NCBI GenBank assembly: GCA_918026815.1 | Contig: CAKJVC010000012.1 | Location: 868,001-932,000, forward strand | Source: Chalara sp. BL73 | Lineage: Eukaryota > Ascomycota > Leotiomycetes > Helotiales | Length of the DNA stretch: 64,000 nucleotides | Reading direction: 5' to 3' | Shown: positions 55,110 through 64,000 of the stretch, piece after piece | How the letters are laid out: the number at the start of each line of letters is the position of its first letter | How positions within the stretch are numbered: position 1 is the first letter of the stretch | Translations under genes and position numbers: made by a program | The notes under the pieces: generated by a model | Seen by the model: the letters and a program-made list of their open reading frames with translations, nothing else | What the model was told of the DNA's origin: nothing | Database searches by the model: none

Positions 55110-56313
55110 GATTGTCGAGATCCCCGTCGCTATCTCGGCTCCAGCAGTTGCGCTCCCTTTAAGCCTGCAACTCAACTACGTGGGCATACTTAGTACGCCA
55201 GTTACTTCAGCCTTGAAGACCACCGTCCGTGGGACCTATAACATAGTCGGTCGATATTGCGAGCCTGAGAAGCAATATCAAGTAGAATCCCGCAGGAATA
55301 CTCTGCAGATCCTTGCACATCCAGCCACGTACGATAAAGATTGGGTAGGAGCTTTGCACCAACAGGGTGATGAACCTCCTGGCTGATACACCAACTTTAG
55401 TGGTCTGGAAGCGGCGCTCCTGGCTTTGGCTACGATGGCGAACGTTACGACTATATCAGCCATGCTGCAAAGCTTGGGTATCCAACTTTCGCATTTGACC
55501 GACTGGGCAATGGGCAATCAGATCACCCAGATCCTATTCTAGTAGTCCAATGCCCACTGCAGGCCGAGGTGATCCATCAACTCATTCTGAAGGCCAGATC
55601 TGGGCCGTCAGCAGCTTCAAACACATTTCCTCATCCGTTCAAGAAGATTATCCTAGTCGGGCATAGCTTGGGCTCTATCATTGCCAATAACTTGAACGCA
55701 ATGTACCCTAAGGATGTAGATGCAACAATACTTGGTGGTTTCTCAAAGGACTGGTTCTTAGCTGTTCCGGGGTTCATTCTCACTGCCAATCTCCTGCCAG
55801 CAGCGATCGTAGAACCTACTCGATACGGCACGTACCCAATAGGTAGGTGAGCCTTTCGCAGTAGATTATTAATTAACTTAATGCTCTGCAGGCTATTTGG
55901 AAGCGAAGTCGGAATCAGGGGTAGCATTTGAGCTCTTCTATGGTCCTGGACAGTATTATGACCCAAAATACATCAACTACGACTTTCGAATGCGAGGTAC
56001 GATCTCCGTGGGAGAGGGCGTCACTGGATCAGCGGGAATCCTATCAGCGCCGAAGTACAATGCTGAAGTCCTGGTCATTACTGGACAGCAAGATGTTCCG
56101 TTCTGTGGAAGTCTTGGGCTAATGACAAATGGTCCTGGTAATTGTGGGTATGGAAAGGCGAGCAAACTAGAACAAACCAAGGCTCTGTATCCAGCAGCTA
56201 AAAGCTACACATGGTATGCTGTGCCAAACTCTGGTCATTGCTGGATGCATCAATACAGTGCGCAATCCGGCTTCAAGCAAATGACGGACTGGTTGCAGTT
56301 AAAAGGATTCTAA
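55110..56313 (+). CDS. Alpha/beta hydrolase, N-terminus not resolved
   Basis: Three readable exons: about 55110-55344, 55401-55842 and 55892-56313, joined in phase. They encode IPVAISA..TYNIVGRYCEPE, then WSGSGAPGFGYDGERYDYI, FAFDRLGNGQSDHPDP, the nucleophile elbow VGHSLGS, then VLVITGQQDVPFCG with the acid and NSGHCWMHQY with the catalytic His. The set Ser-Asp-His is complete. The family resembles secreted fungal AB-hydrolase-1 proteins of unknown substrate. An in-frame TAG at about 55107 closes the 5' side and no ATG precedes GTYNIV. The start, probably with a signal peptide, must therefore be in an upstream exon or has been lost. Confidence 0.75.
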
Positions 56314-57042
56314 AAGGATTGCTGGACAACCCAAGTGTCCTTTGATGCTTGTATCCGTCCTTGAGAGACCTTCTCCCATAGTTTTCTTCATGGTGTAGAG
56401 GCAGAGTCTAATTTCTGTTTCTAGGCAACTTGAGAATGTTTCAAGGTAACCTAAGTCTTTGGAGGAAGGGGGGGCGTAATTACGGCTGTAGGACGTAGCT
56501 CCTTAAGAATTGAACTTTGAGTTTCACCTCCATTAAAGCCCAGTTGTCAGAGGGATATTGTAGTACAGGAGATCTAGCCTTTTCAACATGTGGAGTATAG
56601 ATGCCGTGTACATTCCGTTACATTGAGACGGAAATCTGAATGATTTGGGCTTGAAGGGATAGGTTTCTGATCACGTGTGTATGCTTACCTAATATCCACG
56701 CCATTTTGTGCGGAGATGTACGCCTGTGAGAAATGAGAACAACCACTATATCTTTCATCACTCCGCCCCTGCGCAACCAGGCTATTCTCAATACAGATCA
56801 TTGTAAACATTGGAGGTCCTCAAGATCGATTCGCACTTTGGGAAGGCAAGTGCATTTCCATTAGAGAAAGAAGGTTTGTTTTTCTGTAAAAGCTTGCTAC
56901 TCACCCGAATCCACTATCTCTCTCTTACCTACATGCCAGACCGAAAGTCCTGACCATGTCTCAGTTATCGTATTTAATGCTGCGAGGTCACCCTTAAGTG
57001 TCCTAAACCCTGGAATAAACAACGAAACCTGAATCTGCCAAG
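56314..57042. other. Tandem-gene spacer and promoter
   Basis: About 730 bp upstream of the Spt10-like gene; the minus frame 56897-57106 is a shadow. Nothing else recognised. Confidence 0.5.
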
Positions 57043-58791
57043 ATGCCTGCGATGCTTGATGACCCCAATTCCCCCACCATCTATCGAACTTCAGGACTTG
57101 CACCATATCCTGATCCGAATGATGTGCAACCCTCTCTTCCGGTCGATGTTTATCCCCGCCAGGTTACATTGCGTGACCGTATCACGACCGCAACCATCAT
57201 ACCATTTTCTTCGCCTCATCAAGTGCCTACATCGCTTCTGGCATATCTCAGTGAGCAGCTCAATAAAGAGATTGACCTGGGAGATACCTATCCAATGACG
57301 GACACTATGTCTGCAGAGAAGTTTGCGTCATATTGGTTTCAGAACTTCGCTGCCATAATGCTACTTGGCAACATCGAGAGTGCAGACCTGATAGTGGAGG
57401 GTAAGGACTGGGCAACAGAATGTTTAGGTAGCTTTTACATCAAACCCAACTATCCCGGCCGGAGCAGTCATGTCTGTAACGCCGGTTTTCTGGTAACCGC
57501 AGCTGCACGCAACAGAGGAGTTGGCCGCCTAATGGGAGAGTCATATATTGACTGGGCACCAAAGCTAGGCTATACGTACTCAGTTTTCAACCTTGTTTAC
57601 GAGACGAACGTTGCGTCGTGTCGAATTTGGGATGCTCTTGGTTTCAAGAGAATTGGCAGAGTAAAAGGAGCTGGGAACTTAAAGTCCTACCCCGACCAGT
57701 TGACAGATGCCATCATATATGGCCGTGATCTGGGACCGGACGGCACCGATATCGTGAGTGAAGAGCGCTTCGACAAGATTGCATTCTACCTTCGCTACAA
57801 CAAATATCCATCAGGGGCTGACCGGGCGGAAAAAAGTAGACTACGTTCGGCAGCAACCCATTATAAACTCCTCGAGTCAGGTAAACTCATGCTGAAGGAT
57901 AAAGAAGTGATTGCAGATCCACAGAAGCAGTATGCGATAGCTAGGAAAATTCATGTGTTGCAACATGGGGGCATAAATAAGACGACAGCAACAATTGCAG
58001 AAAAATATCACTGGGTCAGAATCAAGGAAACGGTTAGTTTAGTTATCAAAAATTGTGTGGAATGCAAAGAATTAGGGAAAGCTCCTGTCGTACGTGCTGA
58101 AGGAGTAACACCACGTCGTCCCGTGAGTAATTTACCATCTGGCCAACCTAGTGTCAGCGCAGCTGGGCGCATATTGTCGCTTCCTCATAGCTCTCAACCT
58201 GAATCGTCCGAATCGCATGTACCTGATCCATATCAAAGCCAGCGTCAACATCATCATCACCATCATCAGACCTCGGTATCTCCGCAAGTCCTAAATCGCT
58301 CTCTTCCTTGTGGCTCAGAGCATCAGCATACTTCCATCGCGCCGATTCATGATCGGGATAATCAAGAACCTCACAACCCGCATCCTCATCAGCGAAATCT
58401 ACAAAATGACTACATGCCCTTGGACCCACAGATCATGGAAGACGTACGACAGCATCTTGGCTCCTATAATTCGACTCAACAAAGTCATCATACCTCCCAG
58501 AACTTGCCGCATTACTCTCATCATGACGATTTGAATGATGGTGAAGATGTCTTCCATGCAATGCTTGGCGGTAATTCTGGAGGTCACATAAGCCACGGAG
58601 GAGACGGCAATGGAGATTTAGACATGCTAATCGATCAGGGAGAGGATGATGACGATGAACATACGAAATATGGCAATGAAGAAGTTGATAGGACGCTACA
58701 AATTCAAGCAGAAGCTGCAGCAAGAGCTGCGGAAGAGGCAATGCACCAAAATATATCCCAGCCTGGTGCGAAAAGGTCACGATACAAGTAA
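57043..58791 (+). CDS. SPT10: Spt10-like acetyltransferase with integrase-type zinc finger
   Basis: Single exon, 582 residues. A GNAT domain lies at about 60-240 with acetyl-CoA loop ARNRGVGRLMG (near 155-165) and YETNVASCRIWDALGFKRIG. The following region carries an H2C2 zinc finger of the retroviral-integrase type at about 303-341: HVLQHGG, then TATIAEKYHW, then NCVECKE. The C-terminal 230 residues are low complexity, with a His run near 405, many Gln and Asn, and an acidic stretch (GEDDDDEH). Yeast Spt10 has this GNAT plus integrase-like finger layout and binds histone-gene upstream elements. A role in histone gene control is expected from the family, not shown here. Confidence 0.85.
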   Translation: MPAMLDDPNSPTIYRTSGLAPYPDPNDVQPSLPVDVYPRQVTLRDRITTATIIPFSSPHQVPTSLLAYLSEQLNKEIDLGDTYPMTDTMSAEKFASYWFQNFAAIMLLGNIESADLIVEGKDWATECLGSFYIKPNYPGRSSHVCNAGFLVTAAARNRGVGRLMGESYIDWAPKLGYTYSVFNLVYETNVASCRIWDALGFKRIGRVKGAGNLKSYPDQLTDAIIYGRDLGPDGTDIVSEERFDKIAFYLRYNKYPSGADRAEKSRLRSAATHYKLLESGKLMLKDKEVIADPQKQYAIARKIHVLQHGGINKTTATIAEKYHWVRIKETVSLVIKNCVECKELGKAPVVRAEGVTPRRPVSNLPSGQPSVSAAGRILSLPHSSQPESSESHVPDPYQSQRQHHHHHHQTSVSPQVLNRSLPCGSEHQHTSIAPIHDRDNQEPHNPHPHQRNLQNDYMPLDPQIMEDVRQHLGSYNSTQQSHHTSQNLPHYSHHDDLNDGEDVFHAMLGGNSGGHISHGGDGNGDLDMLIDQGEDDDDEHTKYGNEEVDRTLQIQAEAAARAAEEAMHQNISQPGAKRSRYK

Positions 58792-59349
58792 TTAATAGGC
58801 ATTTATTGAGCACAATCTCGAGTGCGATTCTCAGTACTTCTTCAATGCTACAAGAGAAATCGCAGCGGATAATCGAACCTACTTATAGTGAGATAGCTGC
58901 TTCTCTAGAGCCGATATTCCAGAGCTGGCCATAAGATAGAGACGCGATTGATGCGACTCGTGCATATCGGAAGTAATGTTACCATGGTCTCTATCTCAGC
59001 CCAGGCGACACAGAACAAGAGGTGGAAAGTCACAATAACGAGATTTCGTTTGAATTTAGAAGAACCTGACGGTGAAAGTGATGGCAAATACATCTCACGG
59101 GACGGAACAATAGCTTGCTTTGCGACCTTGTTCTACCATACCTTGTGTATGTAGCTAGGTAAGTGGGAGTCTAGTGAAAGTTGAGGACGATGTCGGAGAA
59201 GCAGTCGTTGAATTCACTCCTTACGGATGTCTATTTGAAGATTTTCGGTACTCGAATATGTCATCCTTGCTTTCTATTTCAGAATACTGCCCTCACAGAT
59301 CATGCGCCCTTCATTGTACAGTACATTGATAACACCTTTTAGAGGCTCT
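58792..59349. other. Convergent intergenic region
   Basis: About 560 bp between convergent 3' ends; no gene recognised. Confidence 0.5.
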
Positions 59350-61759
59350 TTAAGTCGTCTTTCCAAGGATCCAGACCTCACCGTTAGATGATGTATCGCT
59401 CGTCATGTAAAGTCTATTCTTGCTATCAAACAGAAGACCTGCAGGACGGAAGCAGCCTGAACTGAAACTAGGACCATTCCCGGCGCATTTTGTCACATCA
59501 GGATTCCAGAAGATGTCTGAATATCCTGAACCACTTGTTGAGGCCGCAACGGGCCTATAGGCGCCGTCGGACCCTATGGTGAAAGGAACAACAACGACTT
59601 TAAATCCAGTCGTGGGATTACGGTTCCAAGAGCCATGGAAAGTGACGTACAGATTGCTGTACGTGCTGTCAAACTTGCTGTCGATGGGAGCTGAGTGTGC
59701 CTGGAAGCTTAAAGCCGGCCCTATCGATTGGCTTTTGCAGGATGCGTCATTGAAAGTGTTGTTGGGTGCGATCACGAAGGAGTCGCCGATGTTAAATCGT
59801 GTGTCGGTGAAGTCGCTGGGTTGCCATACTGGCCAGCATGTTGGATAGCCGAACCATTGCTTGTTTTCCTTCGTGACGTCGCCGATATAGTTGAGCTCCT
59901 CAGCAGGATTATTCTGATGGACATCCTTTGATTGCCCGTTCACCACCCTAGTTAGATCGTCACCGCTGTTTTCAACTCCCCAAAGCCTAGTCATTTCTTA
60001 GTAGTCGTTATTGATCTACAAATAGAATGGCATTCTCACATATTGTTGCCATCAAATGTCATGGCCACCTCATTCCTAAGTCCATAGCCCGTTACCCAGC
60101 CTGTCGATGGGTAATTATAACCTCCACTTGGAATGGAGTTAAGATCAAAGGTCTTGATGATTGCACGCCCAGTGGCCGGATTGATAGAGGCATTGTCAAT
60201 GTTTGAGTTTGATCCATGAGACACAACGAGCAAATTGGGTTTTTGTGGCGCTATGAGAAGAGCTATACAACTTGACTTAGCAATTGACTTATAAAATATG
60301 AGACGAAGGATATTTCCCATTTCTGACACATTGAAGAATATCTATGCACCCTGGAGTCTGCTAATATTTGACCAACTTACTCCGAGTCAAGTGTGAACCA
60401 CCACTGTACATCCCTGTCACAACTGTTGCCCTAGTTCCGACAGATTTCGACGAGGCAGTGTACGGCCAGGAGTAAACTTGTGTCATGGAGCTAGCGTATA
60501 AGGTCTTGCCATCTGCGCTAAAAGCGATACCATGATTCAAGCTATTGAGAGAAACTAGAGTTGCGGTGGAGGTAATACAGCCATCCGCTCCCACACCATG
60601 CACTGTGATTCCTCTTCCAGATTGAATCAAAAGCAAGTTGCCAGCTGTATCCCACACCATGGACCGAGGGTTAGTCAAGCCACCTAGGACTTTCGTAGCC
60701 TTCCATCCACTAGCTAAAACAGACTGGAATACAGGACTCCCAGCACCTGAGCACGAAGCAGGTATGGCGCCTACTACAGTACTAGTAGGGCTTGCTATAG
60801 TGGTAAGCGTAGTCTTCGAGCTAGTGCTGGTGGCGGTGCTTGTTGTCGACGTTGTAGTGACTGCCGGCGTCAATAGGTTGGCGGCGATCCAAGAATTGAA
60901 GTTGGGACTGCGCGCAGCATTGAGATCGTGGATCCATTTTCCAGTTTGTCTGTGGACATTGAAGGCTGAGCCATTGTTTGCAGGCTCTTGCACTGCATTT
61001 TGACCTTGGGCCCAAGCAAATTCATGCGTTCCCGTCCCGTTAATAACGGCCAAATTACCCTCACTATCTTGGTAGGATGTGCAACCTCGACATCTTGCTG
61101 TCACAGTCCACTGTGGCAGTAGACTATTAGCTTATACCACCAAAAACACTTCTAGATGTGAGGGTAAATAAGTCTCCTCGATGGCTTATCTCAGAATAAG
61201 TTTTATTTAGCTCACGCGAGGGAAATAAATTATGAAAGAGTCTATTGGGGGAGGGGCGGTCGCAGGGTGCTTACATGAGTAGCATTCGCTGTCGTTCCCT
61301 TCATGTAGGTCAATTCTGAGCCGTCGAAGGCTTGTGGGAGACTAAAGCCACTAAGAAATGTCAGAACGCCATGACAATGGTTGGTCTCTTCATACAAGGC
61401 CATTCGGGAAGAAATTGTTGCGGAATTGCCATTCGCCCAAGCTACCGTGAGAGGATTGAAGACCATAGTTCCACCCCAGCAAAAGCCAACCCAAGTGCTA
61501 GCAACTGGTGCAGTGATCGAGATGATAGAATCATATGGCGCAGTTACATTCGTGGGCAGTGCGATACTGAATCTTATGCCAGTCTCAGGGCTTAAGTAGG
61601 ACGAGTACGTTATCCTTGTCACCGGATCCGTTACAATTGTAGAAACTGCCTGAGCAAAAGCTTTGATTTTCAGTAAGGGCCCACTATCGTGAGATCAGAG
61701 CGACACTTACTAGAACTTACGAAGGCGAGAGCACTACCAAAAATCTGAATAGAGCGCAT
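59350..61759 (-). CDS. AA8-AA12 PQQ-type pyranose dehydrogenase-like protein
   Basis: Five exons on the minus strand in consistent phase: 61759-61721, 61649-61275, 61110-60381, 60262-60040 and 59986-59350, giving 667 residues. A short signal peptide (MRSIQIFGSALAFA) is followed by an AA8 cytochrome b domain like that of cellobiose dehydrogenase. Probable haem ligands are M75 (WGGTM) and H191 (NVHRQTGKWIHDLNAAR). A Thr/Ser linker at about 219-252 leads to an AA12 propeller (sorbosone-dehydrogenase-like): GGLTNPRSMVWD, SLNHGIAFSADGKTLYASS, SGGSHLTRTLLIAP, then LWGVENSGDDL and WFGYPTCWPVW. The layout matches Coprinopsis pyranose dehydrogenase without the cellulose-binding module. It is expected to oxidise sugars outside the cell and pass electrons to the cytochrome and on to lytic polysaccharide monooxygenases. 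Confidence 0.88.
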
Positions 61760-62959
61760 GATGGGCCAATCGTTCGTCCAAGTTTTGAGATATTTCTGCT
61801 TCGACGGTACGGAGATTCTAATCTCTATGTATTTAGAACTGTTTCCCCGCAAGGTTATAGTCACCGGGCAAGCAACGCTGTTAGAAACAAGTGTCTTAAT
61901 ATCCAGTAACTGCCAATATTCGAAATTCTGTGAGGAGAACTTCGGCAGTTCCTACGCCTAGGACACTTGCCATTATGCTCATCGAAAATCAAAATAAGAC
62001 GATTAGCCTATACTGTGAACACATACGACTCTGTACTCGTAGGTACTGTTTAAAGTAGTGGCCATCATTGACGTCGGCACGGGACTGGAATTATATTGTA
62101 CCTGAGATTAAATGCCAAGTGCCGTTCCTGAGACACCCAACGACATCTCGTCTCGCTTGAGTAACAACGACAGCTTTAGCAACCTGGGCAATGCGTTCCT
62201 TAATCTCAGGCAAAGTATTTAAGAGAACTCTAGTCAGCTGTTAAGTCTTAGATAATGCAATCACCACATCTCTACTTTCTTTTCCAGCATCCATCTTGAG
62301 TATATCGATCGCCTGTCATTGTGTTTTGATACTCTCTGCTGGCTATTTTAGACTCTCAATAGCCGTGTCTGGCTAAAGCCGGGCCATTACTACCGCTGCT
62401 GGGGGCTACTCTATACGGATTTAGGGCCCTCGCTTAATCAAGGAGAGCCTGATTCATGCAGAGTGCGAATATGCGGTCGAAGGGATAATGGTAATTGCAA
62501 TTTTCTGAGTGGCTAGCTCTGAGTGTCCAAATATTGATAAGCCCAGTGTTTCGGAAAGAAGTGGCAATGCTTGAAGAAGCTTTGTTTTAAGTAAATAACC
62601 TTGTGTAACATGTGATCCGGTTGCAGGAACTCTGATTGATTATAGACTGAGTACGACATCTAAATTGAGCTGAGGCAATTTGATATATATAAGCACGCAT
62701 TGAAACACACTGTGACTATGCTGTTGCAAAAGCCAGGAAAGGACTGTGCGTGCAATACCAGGTGTAAGATTATCCCTAAGCTTACCTCCAGTACTTTTCG
62801 ATGTAAGACCAATTTTGGCCGCCGTTAGAAAAGAAGGTAAATCAGAGTCGTGGACGGAAGTGTTTTAGATTTGATCCCATGTAGCATATATTACATCAAC
62901 TAGTACACTCGCACTAGTTATTGAGGAGCCGATTCTATTCATTTCGTACCTGTTCATAT
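61760..62959. other. Intergenic, no gene recognised (1.2 kb)
   Basis: Upstream region of the AA8-AA12 gene and downstream of CCT7; only short chance frames. Confidence 0.5.
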
Positions 62960-64000
62960 TTACCTCCTTGGCATTCCCCTACCCCTACCTCTTAGTGCCC
63001 GTTGTGCTGCTCCAGGCGGAAGCCCCCGCTGTGGTGCCTGTGGTGCTGCACTCTCTTCGTTCTTGATTGTCTCATCAACACTTAGAATCAGACAACTAGC
63101 CTCCGTGGCCGCTTGTAACGCATTAATCTTCACCAACGCAGGTTCCCAAACAAATGCTTCCAAGTTGTCTCTGATGCCTTCATGGTCAAAGTCTACACCT
63201 GCCCAAGTATTACCCTTTCTGTGTTCTACACGTAGCTTGTTCAAAATATCCGTCGCGTCAAACCCCGCATTGTCGCATAGCTGGCGAGGAATGACTTCGA
63301 GGGCTCTGGCGAAAGACTTGATAATAGCTTGTTGTTTGTGGGGAACATTCTTGTCTGCAAAATGATGAAGGTATGCGGAGACTTCCATTTCACAAGCTCC
63401 ACCACCTGCCACAATCGTGTTGTTCTTAATTGCACGCTTAACAATCATAATCGCATCGTGTAACGAGCGCTCGACCTCGGCGATAAACTGCTCAGCACCT
63501 CCACGGAGCACTAGCGTGCAAGTCTTGGCTGCCGGGCAATCCTCGAAGAAGTTGAAGCGCTCACCACCAATTTGTCGCTCCTCGAATTTTCCACAAGTAC
63601 CGAGATGTTCAGGGCGGATATCAGAGCAAGTGCTTTGAATTGAACCTCCAGTGGCCTGAATAACACGTTCCAGATCATCAGATGCAACCCGTCCAGCACA
63701 GAAAATATCTCTATCTGCAAAATATTGTGTGGCTAAGTCGCCGATTGGCAATTTGGATAACACGACTTTTGCGCCAGTCTTATACAAAGCCTCCATTTTG
63801 TTGTATATGATTTGCCATTCCGCATCCACGATTGCTTGATATTCTGAAACTTGTTCGACCCGTACCTCAGCATTATCCTTCTCGGATTTCAGCTCAAGCT
63901 CGACATTTAGGCAGACGATTTTCGGATTCTTGAAAGATTTGGGTTGTTGTTCGAAGCCGGCGTAAGAGAATGTCTTCTTGAATGCAACCCCATTAACAAA
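62960..64000 (-). CDS. CCT7: Chaperonin TCP-1 subunit eta (CCT7), 3' part
   Basis: The minus-strand frame runs open from the window edge to the stop at 62960, giving 346 residues of the C-terminal part. Text matches the eta subunit: [19 protein letters not shown], then [12 protein letters not shown], a [18 protein letters not shown] stretch, [37 protein letters not shown] and [15 protein letters not shown]. It ends in the Gly/Arg tail GRGRGMPRR typical of this subunit. CCT is the cytosolic chaperonin folding actin and tubulin; the apical and intermediate domains are in view. The start lies beyond the right edge. No intron is seen in this part. Confidence 0.93.
   Translation of the reverse strand, partial: FVNGVAFKKTFSYAGFEQQPKSFKNPKIVCLNVELELKSEKDNAEVRVEQVSEYQAIVDAEWQIIYNKMEALYKTGAKVVLSKLPIGDLATQYFADRDIFCAGRVASDDLERVIQATGGSIQSTCSDIRPEHLGTCGKFEERQIGGERFNFFEDCPAAKTCTLVLRGGAEQFIAEVERSLHDAIMIVKRAIKNNTIVAGGGACEMEVSAYLHHFADKNVPHKQQAIIKSFARALEVIPRQLCDNAGFDATDILNKLRVEHRKGNTWAGVDFDHEGIRDNLEAFVWEPALVKINALQAATEASCLILSVDETIKNEESAAPQAPQRGLPPGAAQRALRGRGRGMPRR

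Overview
The window comes from a filamentous ascomycete (Pezizomycotina). The right-hand genes are split by short introns of roughly 45-130 nt with GT..AG ends and, at several acceptors, a CTAAC-like branch site. The left third carries repeat-induced point mutation (RIP): very AT-rich, with CAG/CAA codons turned into stops. The gene set (CCT7, an IQGAP-type RasGAP, an Spt10-like acetyltransferase, an Mtf2-like mitochondrial factor, a Pth11-like membrane protein, an AA8-AA12 secreted oxidoreductase) also fits. Leotiomycetes is only a guess. All statements come from reading the sequence; no search was run.

Left, 1-16887, is a nested pile of dead transposons. A gag-only LTR element (2090-4474) lies left of a copia-type 5' LTR with primer-binding site (5149-5362). 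A gypsy remnant (5363-7571) carries a young solo LTR (6597-6855). A 5'-truncated Tad-like LINE (copy A, minus strand, 7572-16887) is split by a complete copia element (8938-15582) with identical 5-bp target-site duplications. The reverse transcriptases whose active site can be read have lost aspartates.

Middle, 16888-23540, is a second, nearly full-length LINE (copy B, plus strand), head to head with copy A. It is split by two solo LTRs of one family in opposite orientation, each with perfect 5-bp duplications. These LTRs carry an 18-bp-spaced array of ATGACTCAT, the Gcn4/CPC-1-type site, upstream of a TATA box. The 3' end of copy B abuts a secreted FAD-oxidase pseudogene lacking its C-terminus.

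Right, 25-64 kb, is ordinary gene space. In order it holds: a small Cys-tailed protein; a rhomboid protease; the Mtf2-like protein; a quinone-oxidoreductase-like MDR enzyme; a small probable mitochondrial protein; an NYN-domain protein; a pogo-type MITE; an F-box/LRR pseudogene; a long gene-poor stretch; the RasGAP; a Pth11-like protein; a frameshifted SMP-30-like propeller; an alpha/beta hydrolase; the Spt10-like protein; the AA8-AA12 pyranose dehydrogenase; and the 3' part of CCT7. These are mostly unrelated housekeeping and accessory genes. I see no biosynthetic cluster.

The most informative patterns are the Gcn4-like LTR array, the polarity of RIP damage inside LTRs, the gag-only element, the head-to-head LINE pair, and the AA8-AA12 fusion.
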